Assembly: GCA_907164885.2 (NCBI GenBank)
Contig: OU015496.1
Coordinates: forward strand, 788,638-852,637
Direction of reading: 5' to 3'
DNA length: 64,000 bases
Origin: Dolomedes plantarius
Lineage: Eukaryota > Arthropoda > Arachnida > Araneae > Dolomedidae
The notes beneath the pieces are model-generated. The model saw only the letters and a list, made by a program, of their open reading frames with translations, searched no databases and was not told the origin of the DNA. A program made the translations under genes and the position numbers. Of this stretch, positions 24,284 through 39,017 are shown in pieces; position 1 is the stretch's first letter; every line of letters begins with the position of its first letter.

Positions 24284-24829
24284 TATTCTTATAAATATTG
24301 ACATACTCTTACAGTATTAGGTTTTGAAATGAGTTAGGAAATTTATTTTAATGAATACATTTTAAAAATAATTACCTTTCAAAATGTTGCGAGATCAGGC
24401 GCAATGTGCCTGGCAGATGCACTTTGGTCTCTATACCCACTGGAGAAGATTTTGACTTACACGCAAACATTTTTACATAAGCAACTATATCACTAGTGGA
24501 AAAAATGTGAGACTTGTGCCAATAAGATCTGTTGCGCCCGATCGAAGGTTAAGTCTACTCTTTGTTTACGGCCGGGGACAGATCTGGCGTATGTTTTGGG
24601 GCTGAGACCAGTTAATAAAGCAATGATCGGAGGGATGGAATTTTTGCAAATGAAATTAATTAACAAATTATTTGCATTACATAAGTTTTTATACTCTTTT
24701 TTTTAAGTTTAATCACATCACTTAAATAAAAGTTTGCCCAGTTTACATAATTGTTGCGAAATTTAACCTGTTTCTGTAGCTTCATTTCTTAAGTCTGAAG
24801 TGTTATCTGTAATATTCTTCTAATCTATA

Positions 24830-26692
24830 GGGTAGGTGGGGGCAAAGGTTTGCAGTTTTGAGCTTTGGGTTTCTTACGGGCCTCCGTTAGATCCTATCGC
24901 CCCAAAAAGTCACTTGTATTGTAGTTGGGTATCCCCTCTACCTTCTATAAAATAATGAATTTTTTCCCGAAATATTTAGTCACCGAATTTTTAATTTTGC
25001 CAAAAGACCTGTTTGCGAACCTTTGCCCCAATCGGTGGGGCAAAGGTTCGCACTGCAAACCTTTACCCCACTCGTTGGTTTCTTACTGGATAGGCATCGA
25101 AAATCACAAAAAGAGTTGTCTAAATAATTTTATTTCACATTTTGTAATCTTTTTAAAGGTGTTACATATATAGAAAATCACAAATTGAACAGGTTAATCT
25201 CAATAAAATTTTTCTTAAACTAAATAACTTCAAAATGAAATATCAACTATTAACACAGAAAGTTGAATCTAACAAAGAAATTCACAAAATGAAAAGGGGT
25301 TAATCTCAATAATTTTTTTCTTAAACTAAAGAACTTCCAATTAAAATATCAACTATTAACACTATCGTTATATGATATCTTTTAAAACCCGTTCTTTTCT
25401 CATTCTTTTAAAACCCGTAAAAATTAAGCAAATTAAGGGGATGGGGGACATTACAAAGCAATTTTTGAAATTTTTATCTCAGAGATATGAAATTGGGCAT
25501 AAATATTCATTAAAGTAAAACTATTTCAAACAACTTATAAAATTTTATAAATATTTAAAATTTTATTTTTTATATTTAAAAAATTGAAATTTTTATTATG
25601 TTTTTTAAAATGCTCCTTGCGATCCAATTTTTAGTCTTATCCTTAATTTTGCATTTAGATTGCTTATACATTTTGATCACGGTTATGTTTTGATTCGTGC
25701 TTTCGTTGAATAATTAATTTTTAGGAAATATTTTTAGGCTTGTACTCTGAATTCTCGTGAAATTTTTGTACTTTTCCACGCTTAAGTTTAACTTTGATAA
25801 TCTGAATGATGTCGAAACCTGAAATGGATACATAACTTTATTTTAATGTATAAGAGGAGTCTTTGTAATAAAGTTTATAAAATTTCGTCAAAAATTGTGA
25901 CGTAAGGAGCATTTCAAAGACTTGCAAATCTGGAAATTACTCATTTAGAGCTTTTTTCCCTAACCAGACCTTCGAAGCTTATAATGTCTTGTAACATTTA
26001 ATTCTTTTATCTTGTAAAATAGGTCTTTGTTCAGAGCTATTTTATTTTGTGTTGTACTAATTTATTTTAATTTTAATTTATGGATTTTCAAGCATTTTAC
26101 AAAAAATTTTCTGATTAAAAACAGGCAGTTTTTATCAAAAACCATAATTTTTTTTTAAATTACAAAAATGTGAATTCCCATTAATAATAAAAGACGTTGT
26201 TAATAAGGATTCCTAATGAAAAGAGGACATGAAACAAATGTTAATAGTTAGAGCGGCAAAAGTTTGCAGATGGGGCAAAGGTTTGCACTGCGAACCTTTA
26301 CCCCATGACTCCTGCAAACCTTTACCCCATTTCGTGCTGGTTCTGTTTCTGCAGAATGGACGCCACTGTATTTGAGTTAACCCAAAACTTAAGGTAGGAT
26401 TTGAAAGGTTATTTACCACCCTAACATGCGAAAATAAGCCCAAAACAGTTCGTGAGTTTGAGTGATGCTCAAATTACTCAAAAGTTGCAAAAAATTACAT
26501 TAAAGGAGACGAAAATAAACTTACCTCATTTTCTCTGCAAAAGGGGGTCTTAACTCCAACATTTTTTACGAGGCAACTGACTGGAAGTAGAGGAATGCAT
26601 TGCCTACCCTATTCTTCCTAAAACTCTTCCCGGTCATTTTAAAATGTATGTGCGAACCTTTGCCCCATGCGAACCTTTGCCCCCACCTACCC
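24830..26692. mobile_element. TA-flanked DNA transposon, non-autonomous, with nine subterminal motifs
   Basis: Terminal inverted repeats GGGTAGGTGGGGGCAAAGG and CCTTTGCCCCCACCTACCC, flanked by TA (24828-24829 and 26693-26694). A 15-bp motif GGGGYAAAGGTTYGC occurs at 24839-24853, 25015-25029(-), 25037-25051, 25055-25069(-), 26272-26286, 26290-26304(-), 26314-26328(-), 26652-26666(-) and 26669-26683(-). No transposase frame is visible. A TA target points to Tc1/mariner/pogo relatives, but the ends fit no family I can name with confidence. A MITE fragment of family A is nested at 25433. Confidence 0.8.
25433..25952 (+). mobile_element. MITE family A, copy 3, truncated
   Basis: Begins TTAAGGGGATGGGGGACA and follows the reference copy (10391) to about the AAATTACTCATTT block, then stops, so roughly the last 200 bp and one terminal repeat are gone. 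It is the most diverged of the four copies. Confidence 0.75.
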
Positions 26693-27369
26693 TATATATG
26701 AAACAGTTTCGTAACTGACTGACTGACTGACTGACATACAACGCACAGACGAAACCGCTGGACCTAAAGGGCTGAAATTTTGCATGGCGATTCTTCTAAT
26801 AGTGTAGGGGTGCACTAAGAAAGATTTTTCAAAAATTCTTCTTAGATTTTTTTAAATTAAATTTTTAAGCTGTTTTTTAAACTTTTTTTATGTTTGCATT
26901 TAAAATAGAACATTGAGGGTTATAAAATTTATATCGCGAGAAAGATCATAAAAATTCCTTCAAAATGAAATTTTTTTCGTTTTTTTACCTCCATTTCCTG
27001 ATTTTTGGTGAATTTTTAAAGATTAATTTTTAGAATTTAATTTATTAAATGCTGATCACGTGATTTCTTTTTCTGGTACTTTCAATAAATTTATCGTCCC
27101 GTGCGTAACAACTAAATAGACAAAAAAAATTATTTTTTTCTCTTTCTAATGCAGCAGACGATTGGATATTATCCAAAAAAAAATGCATATCCCTTACGAT
27201 TTTTTATAAATATATATATATAGATAGATATATATTTTACATTAATTGTATACATTGATCATCGCATTTATTATAAATATATATATTTATTTTTTGGCAT
27301 AAATTGCATACGTTGACCGTTGTATTTAATTTGAATGTACTCCGTAGCGAAGCGCGGGTTTTCAGCTAG

Positions 27370-28014
27370 TCCATATATATGAAACAGTTTCGTAATTGAC
27401 TGACTGACTGACTGACTGACAGATAACGCACAGTCCAAACCGCTGGAGCAAAAGGGTTGAAATTTTGCATGGCGATTCTTCTTATAGCGTAGGGGTGCAC
27501 TAAGAAAGATTTTCGAAAAATTCTTCTTAGAGTTTTTTTAAATTAAATTTTTAAGCTGTTTTTGTAACACTGTTTAAAGTTTTCATGTAAAACGATAATC
27601 TGAGGGTTTTAAAATATATATAACAAGAAAGATCCTAAACATTCGTTTAAAATGAAATCTTTTTCGAATCTTTACATCTATTTTCTGATTATTGGGGAAT
27701 TTTTAAAGATAAATTTTTTGAATTTAATTTATAAAATGTTGATCACGTGGTTTCTTTTCTTTTTGTGGTATTTTAAATTAATTTTGCCTCACGTGCATAA
27801 CAACGAAATAAATTGACAAAATTTTTTTTTGTTTTTTCTAATGCGGCAGACGATTGGACATTATCGAAAAAAATATTGAAATACAGTAAAAGAAATGTTC
27901 CTCAAACTGTAATATAATAACTGTACTATATTATTTAGTATGTTCTATTAAATTCATTCTATTATTCATTTAATTTCAATAATTTCTTCTATTTTATTTT
28001 GTCTATAAAAATAT

Positions 28015-28086
<72 letters not shown>

Positions 28087-28222
28087 ACATATAATATATA
28101 TATATATATATAAGTATATATATATATATATATTTAAATATATATTTTGGCATTAACTGCATACATTGACCGTTGTATTTAATTTGAATGTACTCCGTAA
28201 CGAAGCACGGGTATTCAGCTAG
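27370..28222 (+). mobile_element. Helitron copy H3, joined head-to-tail to H2
   Basis: Starts TCCATATATATGAAACAG directly after the CTAG of H2 and ends ATTCAGCTAG before T. A (TA)n tract at about 28017-28137 lies in the part just before the conserved 3' segment TTGGCATTAACTGCATACA. Confidence 0.85.
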
Positions 28223-28967
28223 TATCATAATAAATATTTATAAACGCAGGGCAGATGATTTTTTTAAAATTATATGCAACTCAACATATGAATTCATATA
28301 TTTCCTCCATCATATTTTCATTGAAATTTTCATTGAATAATCTCAAATTTCATTCTGTTTCCCTTGTGGGTCACAAACGCAATCCCACCCATATTTACTC
28401 TATTAGTTCAAATTATTCAACTTTATCTAGAGTAAACAAATGGCTATCTCCATAGAACTGAAAATGAATGAAATGATTTTGTTCTTTCTATTACAATTAT
28501 CCCCGGAAATTCATTTCGGGGATGATACTACGCTAAATTAAGTCAGAATGGAAAACGATATTCGTATTTATCATAATTTACATTTTCCTCTGGTTGAAGG
28601 AACGTTTTTAACAAAAGTTTATTCAACTGCAAAGTACGTTTAGGAGCAAAAACCATATTTTTCAAAGCAATCCTTTCAGAAACAAATAATGGATTTCTGA
28701 ATTTAGCAATTACTATTTCACCTTAACAATTTAAATTTAAATTTTAAAAAAAAGTGACGTTTGAGAATTTCATTATCAATTATAATGGCATTTCATTTAT
28801 AAAGATTAACAGTTTTATTGTGAAATAATTATTTCATATGAATAATAAGCTTACGCTGTTATTTACCACATTCAAATTACATAAAATGTTTGTTTGTGTG
28901 TATATACTGAAGTGTGTATATAGCTGAATACTTCTGCTTCGTGACGGAATACATTACTACCATTTAT
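28223..28967. other. no gene or repeat recognised
   Basis: AT-rich sequence with a short palindromic CCCCGGAAATTCATTTCGGGG at 28501-28521. The only open frame (28255-28455) matches nothing known. Confidence 0.45.
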
Positions 28968-29405
28968 TACCATGTTTTTATTAACTTGCTTTCTTGCTTG
29001 TGTGTGTGTTTGTTTGTCCAGTACAAATCTTGCAATCGATATTTAACTAACTTCCCGACTAGCTAGACATCTGAAACTTTCAGAATAGCTCAGAACACGA
29101 TGACAATACATTCTTTTGATACTTTTAACCATCTTTAAGCAGATTTTTACCATGTTTTTATTATTTTCAATTAATTTTGTTTTGTAGACTGGTGCAGCCA
29201 TCTGTCGGCCAAAACGGGAACGAAAAGTTAAACTCAAGTTAACTTCCAATTAACTTCATTTTTCTTTCAAGTTGACTTGATAATTCATGAAAAAAAATTT
29301 TTTTAAGTATATATTAGTACATAGAATTGTCAAGTTTATATGATTCAACAGAAAATTGAAAAACATGGTATATAAAAAAAATTCTTTTTATCTTGTAATT
29401 ATTAT
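28968..29405 (+). repeat. dispersed repeat family E, copy 2
   Basis: Same order of blocks as 6822-7255: TACCATGTTTTTATTAACTT, a GTGTGTG stretch, CTTGCAATCGAT, ACTAGCTAGACATCTGAAAC, then the AT-rich tail. A second partial TACCATGTTTTTATTA at 29147-29164 shows a small internal rearrangement. Confidence 0.7.
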
Positions 29406-29975
29406 GTAATTTAGTGAATGCAATTTAAATTAATGCTAGCAGTAAAGAGTTATGATTCTTTAGAGGAATTCATCCTATAATTCAACTTTAGTGTTCCGAC
29501 AATAAACCGAGGTTTTAATTTTTTTTCTTATTGGGGGGGGGGGCGAATTTTATCCCCTATTGTAACACCCTTAAATGATGCATTTTTAAATAAATATTTA
29601 TTTGTGACCACCTGGGACGTTTGAGGAGTCACAAGACAAATTTTCAGCTTCCTAGTCTGTATGGTTTCAGAAATATAGGGGGGGGGGGATTTAACCCGCA
29701 AAAATTTGAATTCTCAAAAAAGATTTCTTAACGAACACCTAGAGCTCTGGAAGAACCACCATAGAAATTTTCAGTTCCGAAGGACTTATGGTTCAAAAAC
29801 ATACAGGAATCAGTCAGTCAGTTAGTCAGTAGTTATTTTTATACTTAATGCTTATTAAATTGTGATGATTTTCAAAATGGACTTACAATTAATTTAATCA
29901 GTGGCTTTGTGAGAGAGATTGTCAATTTCGTAATATTAACTGCATAATTATAACTCTGTAACATTTTTGTGCCTA
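29406..29975. other. no gene recognised; two long G-runs
   Basis: G-runs at 29533-29543 and 29679-29688 with similar flanks (both precede a stretch ending in AATTTTAT/ATTTAAC) suggest an old repeat, but no ends could be found. Confidence 0.35.
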
Positions 29976-30226
29976 TCTATATATATAAAACAGTTCCGTA
30001 ACTGACTGACTGACTGACTGACTGACAGATATCCTACAGACCAAACCGCTGGACATAAAGGGCTGAAATTTTGCATGGCGATTTCTCCTATAGTGTAGGG
30101 GTGCACTAAGAAAGATTTTTGAAAAATTCTTCTTAGATTTTTAAAATTAAATTCTTAAGCTGTTTTTGTAACATTCTTTAAAGTTTGCCTTTAAAATAAG
30201 AACTTGAGAGTTATAAAATTTATATC
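29976..30226 (+). mobile_element. Helitron copy H4, 5' fragment
   Basis: Starts TCTATATATATAAAACAG, continues through the GACT repeat and the conserved body, then departs from the consensus after TTATAAAATTTATATC. The 3' hairpin and CTAG are missing. Confidence 0.8.
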
Positions 30227-31360
<1,134 letters not shown>

Positions 31361-31811
31361 TGTTAAGCTTCCTTTTTTACGTTAACTTTAGTACTATAAT
31401 AATTACGATAAAATGCAGTCGTGGTCCAAAAGATAGAAGATAGACGAATTAATCCTTTTAATGAATATTTATTAAACATTATAGGACCAGAGCTCCGAAA
31501 TGGTCGGCCAGACCACTCCACCCAAACGACCGCCAGCCGCAGCAACCTTCCCCATCGAAATATATCTAGCAACTAACTTAGTTTCTTTGTTATTATCCCG
31601 CTCAAACTTTCTGCTGAGTCAGATCGAATGTTCTCTAACTTTCTGTGTTATATAACGTTAAACCTTTCATCTGAATAATCTTCCTTTAAAAACCCGACCG
31701 TCAAGTGGCGACCTCTATTGGTAACTTTTGCTATTTAAAACCCCGTTTCCTTTTTTCGACGATATTTCGTGAATTACTACCCCCCGTTCAAGGTTCTCCA
31801 AAGTTAATACA
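31361..31811 (-). repeat. possible LTR-like block between TA tracts
   Basis: GC-richer 451-bp block starting TGTTAAGC and ending TTAATACA (TG...CA). The minus strand contains TTTAATAAATATT as a possible poly(A) signal. No target duplication is visible and no second copy was found, so this is a weak suggestion. Confidence 0.25.
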
Positions 31812-31813
31812 TT

Positions 31814-32460
<647 letters not shown>

Positions 32461-33195
32461 TTAAGGGGACAGTGGACTTTCAAAATTGCGAAATTTATCC
32501 AAAAATTCGAATTTTCTTATTTTATTGAATTGTGAAACTACGGACGAGTAGGAATGAGTTGCAAAAAGAATTTTTTACTTCTGTGATTACTTTCCTAGTT
32601 ATAGGCATTTGTATTCAATTTAAATATTATGCGGTTACTAATAGCAATAACTTTAAATGTGTTTTTCTCAAAAAAAAATTTCCCTATCATACGAATATTC
32701 AAACTGCTCCGGGCGCATTTCTAATTATCGCATCGCTTTGAAATTTAAGTTTTATATACTTAACTGTATATGAAATAAATCTTATTGAAAAAAATTATGC
32801 TTCGTAGCTCAGAATTCCTAAATTTTGTACTCGAAAAGATGATTTATAGGTATTTTGCGTAATAAAAAGGGTGTTTTCACTATTATTATTTTCTTCTCTT
32901 TATATTTTTAATGAATGCTTAAAATAAGCAATGAGTTTCATTGTTAGTTCTATAAGGTATCCTGTCAATAAAAATTACCCTATTATATGCAAAAGAAATG
33001 CGCATGGAACATTTTTAATGAGGCCAATTTTTGACATAATTAATAATTAATAATTCATAAATTATTAATATTTCATCTTTAAATTTTAACCACTTTTACA
33101 TATCTATGGTACTAATCACATATTCAAATTTCAAGCAAATCCATTCAAAACAAACCAAAAAAAAAATTAGGTTTGAAGGTCCACTGTCCTCTTAA
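32461..33195 (+). mobile_element. MITE family B, copy 3
   Basis: 735 bp from TTAAGGGGACAGTGGAC to GTCCACTGTCCTCTTAA, same orientation as the copy at 2010 and close to it throughout. Confidence 0.87.
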
Positions 33196-33580
33196 ACAAA
33201 CAAATTTACGAACCTTTAAACAAATCGGTGAGTTTATATTTTAATATTTTCTAACTATTACTAGTAATGTATTGCATATTTAATAAGAAAATATAAATTA
33301 AAAGAGTTGCTGTTAGTAACGTGCATGCGTGAGACGAAATCTGCAATAAAGTGATGCGAATAACATTTTTCCAGGAAGACGTTTCGCATATCGCAACGAT
33401 GAAGAAATGTGAGTTCGACTGCATATATCTTGTGAAAGACTGTATATCTTGTGATGAAAGATGGCTACAGCCATCGAAAAAAAAATAGATATCTAGAACA
33501 AGGATGTGAAATAATAAATTTGTATTTGTGACAGAAGCTTGTGACGTCACGGCCGCAAGTTTTTTCCTGCTATGACATTA
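33196..33580. other. no gene recognised
   Basis: AT-rich sequence with a minus-strand open frame (33251-33550) of no recognisable family. TGACGTCACGGCCGC at 33542-33556 lies just outside the next element. Confidence 0.4.
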
Positions 33581-34341
33581 CTGTCCGACCACGGAAGCAA
33601 GGTCCCTGGAAGCTGTTACGCATGCGCGAGAAAAGCTAGTCTACTTAGGAAATAGGGGAAAGCGTCCTATTTTCGGATGTGTTTGTTTGTGAAATACGGA
33701 ATGTATTTCAGACTGCTTTTTGTCCGCAATTTTAAAGTTATTTTTTAAAACTTTATTTTTGATCGAATATGTGAATAATAATTTCAAAATAATAAAAAGA
33801 AAGAAGCAAATCTATTTAAAAAATAGGAGTTTTATAGGAATGGATATTTTCGGATTACATCACAATCAAAATTATCTATAGCTACGTTTTCGGTAGTTCT
33901 TTTTTTCTGAAGTTTCCTCGGAGATTCAAATTTTGGAGTTTCTTCACCCTTTGCTTCTCTGCGTATTCTATGTACACTGGACATCGATATCCCGATCATT
34001 TCACTAGCTCTCTTTAGGGATTGCGAAAGTGGAACAATAACATTTCCTTCTAGTGCTTCTTTATCACACAATTTAATTACACTGTGTATTATACGTTTAC
34101 AATCACTACGGAACGGCTTATTCCGAGCAGTTGTGTTGGGTAAAGGATCCATTAATTTTAATATAATAATCAAAATAGCAGACGAGGAAAAAGCAAGCAA
34201 GCGCAGTTAGTAACCGATTCTAAAGAATGTCGAGAGAATACGAGACTTTTCCCCCTCCTTCCTCAGCAGCCTTACCTACAGAGTGAATAGAATCGTCTTG
34301 GCACTATGCCAACCGTGGTTCTTCGTACTGTGGTCGGACTG
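33581..34341 (-). mobile_element. IS630/Tc1-type element, internally deleted
   Basis: About 760 bp between TA sites (33579-33580, 34342-34343). Ends CTGTCCGACCACGG and GTGGTCGGACTG are inverted repeats. It contains a minus-strand frame for the start of a DDE_3-type transposase. The catalytic part is missing, which explains the small size. Confidence 0.7.
33832..34152 (-). CDS. N-terminal fragment of DDE_3-type transposase
   Basis: About 106 codons from MDPLPNTTARNKPF (a Met 16 codons upstream is also in frame; similar proteins start MDP). A helix-turn-helix is suggested by RASEMIGISMSSVHRIRREA. A Lys/Arg-rich linker (PRKLQKKRTTEN) and the start of the conserved IDNFDCDVIR segment follow, after which the frame ends in KYPFL. 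In the family this point leads into the DDE domain, so all catalytic residues are absent. The frame is clean up to the break. Confidence 0.65.
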   Translation of the reverse strand: MDPLPNTTARNKPFRSDCKRIIHSVIKLCDKEALEGNVIVPLSQSLKRASEMIGISMSSVHRIRREAKGEETPKFESPRKLQKKRTTENVAIDNFDCDVIRKYPFL

Positions 34342-34343
34342 TA

Positions 34344-35411
34344 AAAAATTCGAAAAATGTCAACAACAAAACAAAAACAAAAAATATTTAAGCAAATTTT
34401 GAAAAAGTTTTTTGAAAATGCAGATTTGAAAACCCAGTCTCACATAGATACGTAAAAACAAACGGAAACACTGTAAGTCTTTTGGCAAAGGAATTTTTTG
34501 TAAGTCTTTTTGACACCTTAATTAATAATATCATGACGAATATTTCTTAATTTATAAAAATATGTAATTGAAATATTAAAAATACGTGATTATGGAAATT
34601 TAAAGCACATTTTTAAGCATATTTCTTGACTATCCGCGACCCCTGCAATTATTTTGGCGACCCCTCCCGTGGGTCTCGACCACTGTTTTGCGCACCACTG
34701 CTATAGCTTATTCTTCCTAACGTAGTTGGAACAAGTTGTAAAATGGAGCAAGCAGTTTTGAAACCAAAGTGTCGTGATTACAAATGAACACACTCAGTAT
34801 TTTTAGCGGTAATATAAAAATGTTAGAATCTACTATAATAAAACTGAAAAGAAAATACTAAAATTTATATAGCATTTCACCTCGTAACGACGCGGTGAAG
34901 AATACATTTTTATTCGCTCTATTCTAAAATGCATTTTCAGATAAAGTGTCTTTTAAGTCTGGAATATTTCTGAAATAGCTTTGTTCTCTACAAATAATTT
35001 TTATTTCTATGATGTGTAGAGTATTTTCTGCTCTCGGAAATAGTGCAGTTGAGAGCCACATAGTCATGGCCTCGTCGAGGGTATTTCATCTGTCGGTTCA
35101 AAATCGCTTCTTCGTAGGTTTTGCACTGATCAGGGGACCAGAGTATAAACTCTGAAATAGCAAATTCTCATAAAATTTATTAGAATTGCGGATTCCTTCG
35201 TTTCTTTTATTATCTTCCTTTGTAAAATTGTTTTCATACAGTTAAAATCTTTCATCGATGCATGCAAAAAAAAAATCAACGAACATTCGATAACACATAT
35301 TTATATACTCAAAGAAGTATAGCACCATAAAAACATTTTATCCATATTACATCCACAGAGAATTCGCGTAGGGATTATAAAAAAAAAAATAAAAATATTG
35401 GATGTTAAATA
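34344..35411. other. no gene; possible hAT-like right end near 34700
   Basis: At about 34630-34700 the sequence reads GCGACCCCTCCCGTGGGTCTC and then GTTTTGCGCACCACTG, which looks like the right terminus of a hAT element (CAGTGGTGCGCAAAAC inverted). No matching left end was found. The rest is AT-rich and featureless. Confidence 0.35.
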
Positions 35412-36121
35412 CAGGGTGTCTATAAAAGAACTCCGGGGTTTTGAGGCAAAATATTTTAATGAAATAAAAAACATACATACATGTTTTATACATGACTGAA
35501 AAGCTTACATTTTCAAGTTTTTTTTAACACTTAGTAAAGTTCTATATGAGCCCCGTTAGTGGCACGGCAGACGTCTAAACGGTATTCTACCTCTTCCCAT
35601 GTCCGTAGTCTTTTATGAAGTGCCTTACCGACAGTTGATCTTGGTAACCCCAACTCCAGGCTGCGTCTTGTCAACGATTTCTTAGGGCTTCGAAGGCATG
35701 AAGCTCGGATTCTGTCCACTTTCTCTTGAGACACACTCGGCCTACCCGGCGACTTTTGCTTCAAAACACTTCCTGTTTCCTTAAATGCACTGAACCATTG
35801 ACGAATGGTTTTGTCAGAAGGCGGGTTAACACCATAGTTACGTCGAAAGTTTCTTTGTACGGTAACTACAGACTTCGTTTCTATGAGCCAAATAACACAT
35901 TGAGCCTTTTGTTGCGGAGTCGCCATCATTTCAAATTTCGCGACGTCCTTTCAAGGTCAACGCCCTGCAGCGCCGCCAACAGTTGATACAAACATTCCCA
36001 ATTGGTATGAGTAAAACTTTTTGAGCTACTCTTTTCAGAGAAATCGACTAAATTTTGCTATCTTTTATAGTTAGTGAGATATGAATTTTTAAAACCCCGG
36101 AGTTCTTTTATAGACACCCTG
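35412..36121 (-). mobile_element. DUF4817-type transposon, internally deleted
   Basis: 710 bp between TA sites (35410-35411, 36122-36123). Terminal inverted repeats of about 30 bp begin CAGGGTGTCTATAAAAGAAC and end GTTCTTTTATAGACACCCTG, with CCGGGGTTTT inside. They are almost perfect, so the element is fairly young. Its single frame lies at 35531-35929. Confidence 0.85.
35531..35929 (-). CDS. DNA-binding part of a DUF4817-type transposase fused to its own C-terminus
   Basis: 132 codons, ATG to stop. Residues 1-60 carry the conserved MATPQQKAQCVIWLIETKS start and a helix-turn-helix (PPSDKTIRQWFSAFKETGSV). KSPGRPSVS is an AT-hook-like linker. A second helix-turn-helix lies around TRRSLELGLPRSTVGKALHK. 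After that the frame jumps to RTWEEVEYRLDVCRATNGAHIE, which is the usual very end of the full-length protein. About 200 residues including all DDE/D residues are missing, yet the join is in frame and the stop is the natural one. The product could bind element ends but not cut. Confidence 0.75.
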   Translation of the reverse strand: MMATPQQKAQCVIWLIETKSVVTVQRNFRRNYGVNPPSDKTIRQWFSAFKETGSVLKQKSPGRPSVSQEKVDRIRASCLRSPKKSLTRRSLELGLPRSTVGKALHKRLRTWEEVEYRLDVCRATNGAHIELY

Positions 36122-36301
36122 TATAGAGATTCAGATGCAGCCTACAAAACTTAAATTCCCCTCTGTAATCTTAATGCATCTTCTGTACAAACATAAATAT
36201 GAAATTTAATCTCCTAAAGCCTGGGGCTGTCGTCAGCACTACAAAATGTTGATCAGATTAAAGATTCGAGTGCTTACATTTAGGAAAAAGCAAAAATACT
36301 T

Positions 36302-36302
<1 letters not shown>

Positions 36303-36344
<42 letters not shown>
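36303..36344. repeat. poly(T) tract
   Basis: 42 consecutive T. No LINE or SINE body adjoins it on either strand that I can recognise. Confidence 0.97.
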
Positions 36345-36346
<2 letters not shown>

Positions 36347-36643
36347 AAAGCTCTATAAATAGAGCTATATATATACCCACAAGGGTTCTTTCGTGATGTC
36401 AAACGCCCACTAGAGCTTTGAAAATGTATTTTAAAACGCATCTTTCATACTAAGAATAATTTAATCAATTTGGACAACTTGGTAACATAAAGAGGACAAA
36501 ATAATTATTTTTTACGAAGTAATAATTGTATAAAAATTTTATGAACTATACAGATTTGAAAATGATAAAAATAATAAATCCTGAAGATTTGTAAATATAA
36601 CATTTCAGAAAGGAAAGGGAATGGCTTTCATTAAAGGGAAATA

Positions 36644-37421
36644 TCTATATATATAAAACAGTTCCGTAACTGACTGATTGACTGACTGACTGACTGACAG
36701 ATAACGCACAGGCCAAACCGCTGCACCTGAAGGGCTGAAATTTTGCATGGCGATTCTTCATATACTTTAGGGGTGCACTAAGAAAGATTTTTCAAATAGT
36801 CTCCTTAGATTTTTTAAAATTAAATTTTTAATCTGTTTTTGTAACATTGTTTTCAGATTGCCTTTAAAATATTAATATGAGGTTTATAAAATTTAGATCA
36901 CGAGAAAGATCATAAAAATTCCTTTAAAATGAAAGTTTTTTCGAATCTTTACCTACATTTTCTGATTTTTGGTGAATTTTGAAACATTTAAATTTTAGAA
37001 TTAAATTTATTTAATGGTGATCACGTGGTTTCTTTTCTTTTTGTGATACTTTAAACTAATTTTGTGCCACGTGCATAGCAACGAAATAAATTGACACATT
37101 TTTTTTTCTTTGTAATTCGGCAGACGATTGGATATTGTCCAAAAAATATTAAAATACGGTAAAAGAAAAGTTCCTCAAACTGTACTATATTCTTTAGTAT
37201 GTTCTATTAGATTTAATTTGAATATTTTCTTCTACATTATTTTGTCTATAAAAATATCCGTTACGATTTCTTTATAAATATATTTTTTTTGTTCTTTTTT
37301 GACATTAATTGCATACATTGACCGTTGTATTTAAAATGATTTTTTTTTGCATTAACTGCATACATGGACCGTTGTATTTAATTTGAATGTACTCCGTAGC
37401 GAAACACTGGTATTCAGCTAG
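36644..37421 (+). mobile_element. Helitron copy H5
   Basis: Starts TCTATATATATAAAACAG after A, has the GACT repeat, and ends ATTCAGCTAG. The 3' hairpin loop reads GCGAAACACTGG, i.e. the stem is mutated. Confidence 0.85.
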
Positions 37422-38589
<1,168 letters not shown>

Positions 38590-39017
38590 TTCAGTATAAA
38601 AAACAATATGTTCGGGTTATAATCAAAAAAAATTTTCAACAATTACTGATCTGAGAACACAGAATAATTGAAAGTGTAAAGTAACCTCATCCAGCTGAAT
38701 CATCCGGTTGTTAATGATATGTATTCTCTCCTTAAGATACGTACATTAAAGAGTAGAATTAAAGAGGTTGGTTGATTTAAATTTTGTGGCTCAAGATCTA
38801 GAAAGGACTAGCTGTGACAAACGGAAGACAAAAGCAGAACTATTAAACAAGAGATAACAGTGAATAAAACGAAAAGTGTAAAGGTGATAAAAGCAATGGA
38901 AAGAAAAAGGTATAAATGCAAGGATATGTAAAATGAAAAAGGCAATGATATATAAAAGTTGTAAATGTAATCTAAATTACATTTATATAAAACAGATATT
39001 ACGGAACTGTTTTACAT
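38590..39017. other. no gene; A-rich degenerate repeats and an inverted Helitron end
   Basis: Loose repeats of the type AAAAGGTGATAAAAGCAATG and GATATATAAAAG. At 39000-39014 an inverted fragment of the Helitron 5' end forms a palindrome with H7. Confidence 0.45.

Larger units (their letters stand above)
24824..27369 (+). mobile_element. Helitron copy H2, interrupted 6 bases into its 5' end
   Basis: The 5' TCTATA is at 24824-24829; the rest resumes at 26695 with TATATGAAACAG and runs to CTAG at 27366-27369. Removing the 24830-26692 insert and one TA restores TCTATATATATGAAACAG, the standard 5' end of the family. The remainder carries the GACT repeat, the conserved body and the CCGTAGCGAAGCGCGGG hairpin. 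Confidence 0.85.

Noticed and set aside
31361..31811. Full LTR retrotransposon or firm solo LTR
   Set aside because: TG...CA edges exist but flanks show no target duplication and no partner; kept only as a weak repeat call.
33251..33550. Minus-strand 99-codon frame
   Set aside because: No recognisable motif, AT-rich composition, and no supporting context.
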